Assembly: GCA_965249205.1 (NCBI GenBank)
Contig: CBDFLL010000004.1
Span: 310,001-374,000 of the forward strand
Length of the DNA stretch: 64,000 bases
Reading direction: 5' to 3'
Source of the DNA: JAQBVV01 sp965249205
GTDB taxonomy: Bacteria > Acidobacteriota > Vicinamibacteria > Vicinamibacterales > UBA2999
In this document: positions 58,787 to 64,000 of the stretch, piece by piece
How the letters are laid out: every line of letters starts with the position of its first letter
Position numbering within the stretch: position 1 is the first letter of the stretch
Program-made: the position numbers and the translations under genes
Notes under the pieces: model-generated
The model's input: only the letters and a program-made list of their open reading frames with translations
Told to the model about the DNA's origin: nothing
Database searches by the model: none

Positions 58787-60859
58787 TCAAGCCTCGCCTT
58801 GCTCGCCAGAAGCACTTCGCGCGGTCAGCGGGCTCACTTCGTTGAGGTAGTCGCTCCGGCTACGTTTCACGGGCGCGCCCGAGGTTGCCGCGGAGGCGCC
58901 GGCGGAGGCCCGCGCCGGCGTCGCGACGTCTGGGCTCGCGCCCGATGAGGTGTACGTGGAGATCATCGCGGCCATCATCTGCTTTCCGAGCTCGATGCCC
59001 TCCTCGACGAGCGCAAGGTCGATTGACGCCGCGGCGCGCTCCCGCGCAAGCTCCTCGACTCGCTCCTGCGTCTGGTTCCGCATGAAGCCGGCCGGGACCC
59101 GGAGGATCCGTTGCGCGGCTTCGTTGGTCCATTCGAACGTCGAGATCAACGGGTTTTTCCTCTCGTCGCGCGCAATGAGCTTGGCCTCGCTCCCTGGGTC
59201 GGCACCACTCTTGGCGGCTTCGGCTGCGCGCGCTCGTGTCACATCGGCTGAGGGGGCCGGGATGTCGAGAGGCGCGCCTGTCTCCTCCTCGATCACCCGA
59301 CGGGCGAAGTCCAGTGTGATCGCGTCGAGCTTCTTCATGCGCGCGCTCTTTTCGACACGCGCCTTCACGCGCCGGCGCTGATAGGCGTTCTTCATGGTCC
59401 AGAGGCCCCTCTTGGCTTCCTCCGACCACCGGAGCTTGCGACCGTCGTAGGTGGTCTCCTCCTGGAGACCTCCCTCCACCTCCGCGATCTTCTCGATCAT
59501 CTCCTGGGAGATCACCTCGAAGTCCGTGGCGCCGCAGACGGTGCACCTCACGGCGCCGCTCTGCGTGGCCGCGACGCCGCACGCCCGGCACATCGACACA
59601 GGACCGGACTTCGCCCGCTCGAGAGCCACGGCCTCGGCCAGCGCCTTGGTCGCGGTCGACGCGCTCTTCGGCATGAACCGATCCATCGCTTCGTCAATCA
59701 CGGCGTTCGTGACCACCGAATGTCCTTTCTCCAGCGCCAGGCGAAGGACCCCGGTGCGGGCGATCCCCTTGACCTGGTCGGGAACATGCGTCATGCGCTC
59801 CTCGGCCTCGGGTGTCCATCGGACGGTCTCCTCGGCGCGCACGTCGAGGTGTGGTACTTCGAGGCGCGTGGAGAGGAGGACATCGCAGTCCGCGCCGCGG
59901 AGAATGTTCTCCGCGTTGCTCCCCAGCCCCGTCTCGTCCTTCGGGCTGTGAACGCCGATACGTCCCAGCACGATGAGCCAGGGATTCGTCTTGCGCGCGT
60001 GGTCGAGGATCTTCTGGAAGGCCTTGCCGTCGAGGAGCGTTTTCTTGATCTCCATGCCCTCCTCGCTCCCCATCCGCTCGCCCACCTCGAGATGTGACTG
60101 ATAGATCTGCGCGAGTCCGGTGTCGATGATCTCCTCGTGGAGCTGATTCTGCTCCTCGAAGCGGAAGACCTTCGCTGCCTTCTCGGTGAGGACGCCGACG
60201 ATGCCGTTGAAGACGGAGTAATGCAGATAGGGGTCGTACACGGAGATCGCTTCGACCTTCTTGCCGAACGTGCGTGCCAGGTCGATCGCGGTCATCAGCG
60301 CGCCGAATGACTGAGGGCTGCCGTCGACGCCGACCAGGATCGTGTCCCGCTCCGCCTCGTCCGGCTCCGGGAGGTGCTTGACGACCCAGAGATCGCGATC
60401 GGATTGGCGGGCGACGCGTTCACAGACCGAGCCGATCACGCTGTCCCGGGCGCGCCCGATCCCCAGGGCGCCGAGCACGACCAGGTCGTGCTGTGAGCCG
60501 GCGAGATCCTTGAGGATCTCGATGTGATGCTTCCCGTCCATCATCCGTGGCTCGAACTCGAGGCCCGACTCCCCACATTGCCGCGACATGCCATCGAGAT
60601 AGCTGTCGGAAATGAGCTTCAGGCCCATCGTGATGAGGCTGTCGTGGATCTTCCGCTGGCGCTCCAGTTCCACCTCGTCGATGTACTCTTCGGGCAGGGT
60701 GTACTCCATCTGCCTGAAGCGATAGTCGTGCAGCTTCGCCGCGTAGACATGGCAGCCGACCAGTTTCGCCTGGTACGCCTTACCCAGCCCGAGAGCGCAG
60801 GCGACGGCGCGGTTGGAGAGGTCTGAGTTATCGACGGGAACGTAGATGCTCTTGTACAA
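58787..60859 (-). CDS. Double universal-stress protein with zinc ribbon and three PCP_red-like modules
   Basis: 690 residues from TTG 60859, chosen for the GGAGG site seven bases upstream. Residues 1-165 and about 170-335 are two Usp domains, each with an ATP-binding G-x2-G-x9-G pattern (LGALGIGRARDSVIGSVCER and LGRIGVHSPKDETGLGSNAE). Then come a PCP_red-like module (VRWTPEAEERMTHVPDQVKG, about 345-400), a zinc ribbon (MCRACGVAATQSGAVRCTVC), and two further PCP_red-like modules (LRWSEEAKRGLWTMKNAYQR and FEWTNEAAQRILRVPAGFMR). The tail is Ala/Ser-rich. Probably a nucleotide-sensing scaffold linked to the neighbouring redox proteins; this is inference. No characterised homologue known to me. 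Confidence 0.75.
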   Translation of the reverse strand: MYKSIYVPVDNSDLSNRAVACALGLGKAYQAKLVGCHVYAAKLHDYRFRQMEYTLPEEYIDEVELERQRKIHDSLITMGLKLISDSYLDGMSRQCGESGLEFEPRMMDGKHHIEILKDLAGSQHDLVVLGALGIGRARDSVIGSVCERVARQSDRDLWVVKHLPEPDEAERDTILVGVDGSPQSFGALMTAIDLARTFGKKVEAISVYDPYLHYSVFNGIVGVLTEKAAKVFRFEEQNQLHEEIIDTGLAQIYQSHLEVGERMGSEEGMEIKKTLLDGKAFQKILDHARKTNPWLIVLGRIGVHSPKDETGLGSNAENILRGADCDVLLSTRLEVPHLDVRAEETVRWTPEAEERMTHVPDQVKGIARTGVLRLALEKGHSVVTNAVIDEAMDRFMPKSASTATKALAEAVALERAKSGPVSMCRACGVAATQSGAVRCTVCGATDFEVISQEMIEKIAEVEGGLQEETTYDGRKLRWSEEAKRGLWTMKNAYQRRRVKARVEKSARMKKLDAITLDFARRVIEEETGAPLDIPAPSADVTRARAAEAAKSGADPGSEAKLIARDERKNPLISTFEWTNEAAQRILRVPAGFMRNQTQERVEELARERAAASIDLALVEEGIELGKQMMAAMISTYTSSGASPDVATPARASAGASAATSGAPVKRSRSDYLNEVSPLTARSASGEQGEA

Positions 60860-60886
60860 CTTATCCTCCGGATAGTCTGAGATAGC

Positions 60887-62611
60887 TCACGCTCTGGTGG
60901 TTACCGGTAGCCCCGGCTCACCGCCTGCCTCCTCGCGGACGCCAGAGCCGTAGCGCCGCCGCACCTGAAAGATCACGGCCAGCTCGATGGCGAGAATGAG
61001 CAGCACCATCCTGACCATCGGACCGACCGCCGATGCTACCACTTCCGGCTCGACGTAGAGGGAGTACCAGACCGTGAGACCTCGCCTGTTACCACGCTCG
61101 CGCGAGAGCCCATCCCAGATCGAGAAGGCGACCGGCATGAACTCTCCGGGCGCGAACGGGGCGCCCGAGGTCGCGCGAAGGGGCCGCGTGAAGATGACCG
61201 ACCATTCCCCCTGGTCGTAGCTCGCGACGCCGGTGAGATCTCCCGTATCGTTCGGCGTGATGTCCGTGCTTCCCCGGCCGGTGAACTGAAAAGGCTCGGC
61301 GCGAGCCAGATCGAAGAACCAGAGATCCACCGGGCTCTGGACGTCGCCGAAGATGAAGTAGGGCTTGCGGGCGCCCGTCGCCACCTGCGACGGAATCTGC
61401 ATCGCCACTGCGTCGGAGAATTCGGGTGGTGGGGCTGCCGCCGCTCCCGGTTGCGCAAAGGGGTCGGCGAGCCCGAAGGGATCCGCTGCAACGGGACCGA
61501 CCCCAAAGGGATCAGCAGGGTCCACGGCAGAGGGGTCGCCCGCGTCCGGTAGTTCCTCTGGCGTCAACACCTCTTCCTCCGGAGGCACCGGAAGCGTCGG
61601 CCCGTTTTGCCCCTCCTGCTGCGGAGCCCTGTCGTGCCATCGAACGAGAACGGCGATCGACTCGGCATCGTAGATCGCCTGAACCGCCACCGAGGTTGCG
61701 GCAGGTTGGAAGGCGCGTCCGGGCTCCATGATCTGCCCTACGATGGGGAAGTGGGCCGCAGGCGCGGATTCGAAGTTCGCGGCTCCCAGGGCCAGATCGA
61801 TCGGATCCAGGGCGCGCCTGGCGACGACGAGGTTGGAATAGTCTGGCTCGGCGCTCCCCGAGAGCGAGAGGGAGACCATGAAGTCCGTGATCGCCCATCG
61901 TTGCTCGGGGGTCAGGGCTTCGTCGAACGACGGCATGGGCGTACCGTTGAGCCCCGTGGTCATCGTCCGGAAGATATCCTCGCGGGACGACCCTCCCCGG
62001 AAGGTCCAACTCTGCGTGAGGTCCGCCGCGCGTATCGGCAGCCCCAGGTCGTCCTCCAGGGTTGGAGCTGAAGGTCCGTCGCCCCGACCGAGCGTGCCGT
62101 GGCACTCCCCGCATCCGGTCTCTTCGTAGAGCGCTCTCCCCAGCTCGATCGACTCTGGCGTGCTTGCCGGGGCGCTCGGGAGCGGCACGGGCTGGGGTTC
62201 CGCGTTGGAGAAGCCAGGGGAGAAGGTCGTCAGATAGTAGGCGAGATCAGACACCTCCTGGTCGGAGAGGTCGGGCCACGCAGGCATCGACGTGTAGGGC
62301 ATCCCGCGCCTGATGATGTCGACGAGGTCCTGATGGGTCGGGAGCTGTCCGTTGGGAGTCGAGCGGACCTTGAAGTTGCCCATCGTGAATTCCCGGGGCC
62401 TGGGGGACAGGTGCGGGGTGGCGTACCCCGCGCCGTCACCGTCCTCGCCGTGGCACTGCGCGCAGTTTCTCAGGTAGAGCGCCCTGCCCGACTCCCGCTC
62501 CGCTCCGGTCCCAACGTCCTGAGCCGTCGTGCGCACCGATCCCAACGACACGGCGCACAACGAGGCGACCAGGACAGCGAAACACCACCGCAGAGCCGTG
62601 ACGAAGGTCAT
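60887..62611 (-). CDS. Diheme cytochrome c fused to ethylbenzene-dehydrogenase-type heme domain
   Basis: 574 residues. A signal peptide (AVLVASLCAVSLGSVRTTAQ) leads to two cytochrome c domains with CAQCH (50-54) and CGECH (167-171). The C-terminal half (VAVQAIYDAESIAVLVRWHD, then FSDAVAMQIPSQV and YFIFGDVQSPVDLWFFDLAR) is the EB_dh domain, which binds heme b in the gamma subunits of type II DMSO-reductase enzymes. A C-terminal helix (MVRMVLLILAIELAVIFQVR) anchors it. It is likely the electron-transfer subunit of a periplasmic molybdoenzyme or a partner of the ActCDF proteins. The start overlaps the upstream gene by four bases. Confidence 0.82.
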   Translation of the reverse strand: MTFVTALRWCFAVLVASLCAVSLGSVRTTAQDVGTGAERESGRALYLRNCAQCHGEDGDGAGYATPHLSPRPREFTMGNFKVRSTPNGQLPTHQDLVDIIRRGMPYTSMPAWPDLSDQEVSDLAYYLTTFSPGFSNAEPQPVPLPSAPASTPESIELGRALYEETGCGECHGTLGRGDGPSAPTLEDDLGLPIRAADLTQSWTFRGGSSREDIFRTMTTGLNGTPMPSFDEALTPEQRWAITDFMVSLSLSGSAEPDYSNLVVARRALDPIDLALGAANFESAPAAHFPIVGQIMEPGRAFQPAATSVAVQAIYDAESIAVLVRWHDRAPQQEGQNGPTLPVPPEEEVLTPEELPDAGDPSAVDPADPFGVGPVAADPFGLADPFAQPGAAAAPPPEFSDAVAMQIPSQVATGARKPYFIFGDVQSPVDLWFFDLARAEPFQFTGRGSTDITPNDTGDLTGVASYDQGEWSVIFTRPLRATSGAPFAPGEFMPVAFSIWDGLSRERGNRRGLTVWYSLYVEPEVVASAVGPMVRMVLLILAIELAVIFQVRRRYGSGVREEAGGEPGLPVTTRA

Positions 62612-63426
62612 TCCGCCTCACCCTCCTCCGTGGCGCGGGGCCGCTCGCCCGTGAAATCGTAGAGAAAGAGGATCACTTCCCACATCTCCTCTTCGCTCAA
62701 GAACTGCTCCCAGGCGGGCATGGCTGTCGCCCAGGGAGCGCCTTCCTCGGGCAGCCCTGGTCCCCCCTTCGCTATTCGCCAGAACAGAAACGTTTCGCTA
62801 AGATTCGCGATCGTCGCCCCGTCGGCGAAGTCGGTCGGGAGCGGGTCCAGCCCGTGGACGAACATGCCGTTGCCGGACAGATTATCTCCGTGGCAGAAGA
62901 CGCAGTTTTCATAGTAGACCCGGCGCCCGTTCTCGACATGTGTCCGAAACTCTTCCGGATTCTCCGTCTCTAGATGTCGGAAGGGGTTGTCTCCAGCGTC
63001 GAGATCAATCTCGGCTTCATGAACCGTGATCGCGGCAGGCGGCGCAGGATGGACCGTCCGCGCGAAGAATGGAGGCTCGACGGCAACGTTCATCTGCACG
63101 TAGACGTTCGCCGCTGCGAGCGCCGGAATGACGATGGCCGTCACGACGAGGAGCGCTGTGTACCGTTTGTCCGTCATGAGCCGGAGCAGCGGGCCGGAGA
63201 CTTCTTCGCGGCGCTCCTGGCTCGAGGAGACATATGCCAGGATCGCCATCGAGACGATTCCCATGTAGATCGAGATGACGGAAGCGGGAATCGGGGCCGT
63301 GAATCCGAATCGGAAGAGGACGTAACTCCCCACCCACCAGGCGCCGGCCCACAACAGCAGCTTGGCCCGAAGGAGGCGAAGGAGCCCGAACACGGCGACC
63401 AGAGCGAGGACGACAAGGTTGTTCAT
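62608..63426 (-). CDS. Membrane-anchored monoheme cytochrome c
   Basis: 272 residues. Three to four N-terminal helices (LVVLALVAVFGLLRLLR, the SVISIYMGIVSMAILAYVSS segment and LLVVTAIVIPALAAANVYV) precede a cytochrome c domain with CVFCH (175-179), HGLDPLPTDFADGATIANL and MPAWEQFLSEEEMWEVILFL (Met ligand). The membrane part has no visible quinol motif. Together with the neighbouring cytochromes it would carry electrons across or along the membrane surface. Four-base overlaps on both sides show tight co-transcription. Confidence 0.82.
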   Translation of the reverse strand: MNNLVVLALVAVFGLLRLLRAKLLLWAGAWWVGSYVLFRFGFTAPIPASVISIYMGIVSMAILAYVSSSQERREEVSGPLLRLMTDKRYTALLVVTAIVIPALAAANVYVQMNVAVEPPFFARTVHPAPPAAITVHEAEIDLDAGDNPFRHLETENPEEFRTHVENGRRVYYENCVFCHGDNLSGNGMFVHGLDPLPTDFADGATIANLSETFLFWRIAKGGPGLPEEGAPWATAMPAWEQFLSEEEMWEVILFLYDFTGERPRATEEGEAE

Positions 63427-64000
63427 TGCGTGGCCCCCTGGGCCGGAGGCGCATCTGGCGCGATCCCCGGGGCGGGCAGGCCGTCCGCAGGCGGCGCGGC
63501 GCCCGGCGTGACCCCCTCGGCCGGCGGCGGAGCATCCGGTGCGGCGCCCTCGGCCGCAAGGGCCTCCTCGTCCACAGGGGCGTCGGCGGGCAGCACCGCG
63601 TTCTCCGGGGTGTAATAGGTGTGCGCCGTCTGGAGCGTGACGGTCGCCGTGCCGCCAAGAGACTGGAGGTATGCGATGACGACCAGGATCTCCTGATCGG
63701 TCAGGCCGATCGGAGGCACGTTGATGACGGGCATTCCAGGGTTGAATCCCTCGACAACATAGCTGTCGGGTTCATAGAGTGATTGAGCGAAGTACTCGAC
63801 ATCACTCATGCCAGGAACGCGGGTGAGCGCGCGACCGGCGACCCCGCTGAGGTCGGGGAATCGGAGCGCCCCGGTCTGGCCGATCGTGTGGCAGGTCATG
63901 CACAGGCCCTTGCCCCCCGCGATCTCGCGGCCGATCTCGACCATCTCGGGCGTGGTGAGGTCGGCGCTGATGACGATCGCCTCAGGAGGCTGAACTTCGT
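63423..64000 (-). CDS. Cytochrome c (N-terminus beyond window edge)
   Basis: The open frame continues through the window end (the first codons seen are EVQPPEAIVISADLTTPEMV), so the N-terminus lies outside; an internal ATG at 63944 is not the true start. One heme site, CMTCH, is present, followed by GMSDVEYFAQSLYEPDSYVV and a Met in GFNPGMPVINVPPIGL. The last 55 residues are a Pro/Ala-rich flexible tail. A small periplasmic cytochrome c serving the same pathway as the next two genes is likely. Confidence 0.75.
   Translation of the reverse strand, partial: EVQPPEAIVISADLTTPEMVEIGREIAGGKGLCMTCHTIGQTGALRFPDLSGVAGRALTRVPGMSDVEYFAQSLYEPDSYVVEGFNPGMPVINVPPIGLTDQEILVVIAYLQSLGGTATVTLQTAHTYYTPENAVLPADAPVDEEALAAEGAAPDAPPPAEGVTPGAAPPADGLPAPGIAPDAPPAQGATQ

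Noticed and set aside
1..64000. CRISPR arrays or rRNA genes
   Set aside because: No regularly spaced direct repeats and no rRNA-like conserved segments were found while reading either strand.

Overview
The window is a GC-rich bacterial chromosome segment. Two alternative complex III (ACIII) gene sets feed an aa3-type oxidase. Exported NHL-repeat and SAM-methyltransferase proteins, a receiver/HATPase/PP2C/STAS signalling set and proteins with the small protochlorophyllide-reductase-like domain (PCP_red) are also present. This mix suggests Acidobacteriota, possibly Vicinamibacteria. That is inference from gene content; Gemmatimonadota or Myxococcota are not excluded. No rRNA gene or CRISPR array was seen.

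Layout. 1-7.8 kb: the right part of a tailed-phage or phage-like cluster on the + strand (tape-measure C-terminus, tail hub, small structural proteins, coiled-coil membrane protein, endolysin, alpha/beta hydrolase), with most genes joined by 1-4 bp overlaps. The endolysin is split by an IS1595-family element with a clean 8-bp target duplication. 8.1-12.2 kb: IS3 element with a broken OrfB, a decayed PKD-domain gene, a brnTA toxin-antitoxin pair and IS5 copy 1. 12.4-15.3 kb: tRNA-Val(CAC) and nucleoside salvage genes (upp, hpt, rpiB, deoC). 15.4-23.7 kb: small envelope proteins, a partner-switching signalling set with a large hybrid histidine kinase, and an NHL-repeat protein. 23.9-34.5 kb: a decaying glycan-synthesis locus (kinase-like/methyltransferase fusion, glycosyltransferases, SGNH-type hydrolase) riddled with insertion sequences: IS1595 copy 2, IS110, IS5 copy 2, an IS3-like remnant and IS630. 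Inside it lies the N-terminal part of an AT-richer hygromycin-phosphotransferase-like gene.

35.6-45.9 kb: an exported methyltransferase, a zinc-ribbon protein and the first ACIII operon actABCDEF, followed by a cox subunit II that has only its membrane hairpin and a chlorite-dismutase/HemQ-like gene. actA carries an apparent frameshift. 46-54.4 kb: a second, partial ACIII set (actC, actD and actF paralogues without A, B or E), a copper-protein-like lipoprotein and a full aa3-type oxidase set (I, III, IV, two small membrane proteins, II). 54.6-64 kb, minus strand: a compact operon-like run of three cytochrome c proteins (one fused to an ethylbenzene-dehydrogenase-type heme domain), a double-UspA protein with three PCP_red-like modules, a GNAT protein, an Mrp-type ATPase, a zinc-ribbon/PCP_red protein and a SPASM radical SAM enzyme that also ends in PCP_red.

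How it fits together. ACIII oxidises quinol and passes electrons to the aa3 oxidase. The minus-strand cytochromes probably form another electron-entry module, and the radical SAM/Mrp/PCP_red genes look like maturation or stress factors for it. The most notable observations are a candidate bridge RNA in the IS110 element whose sequence matches its own target and donor ends, the PCP_red gene cluster, and an oxidase subunit I lacking the K-channel lysine.
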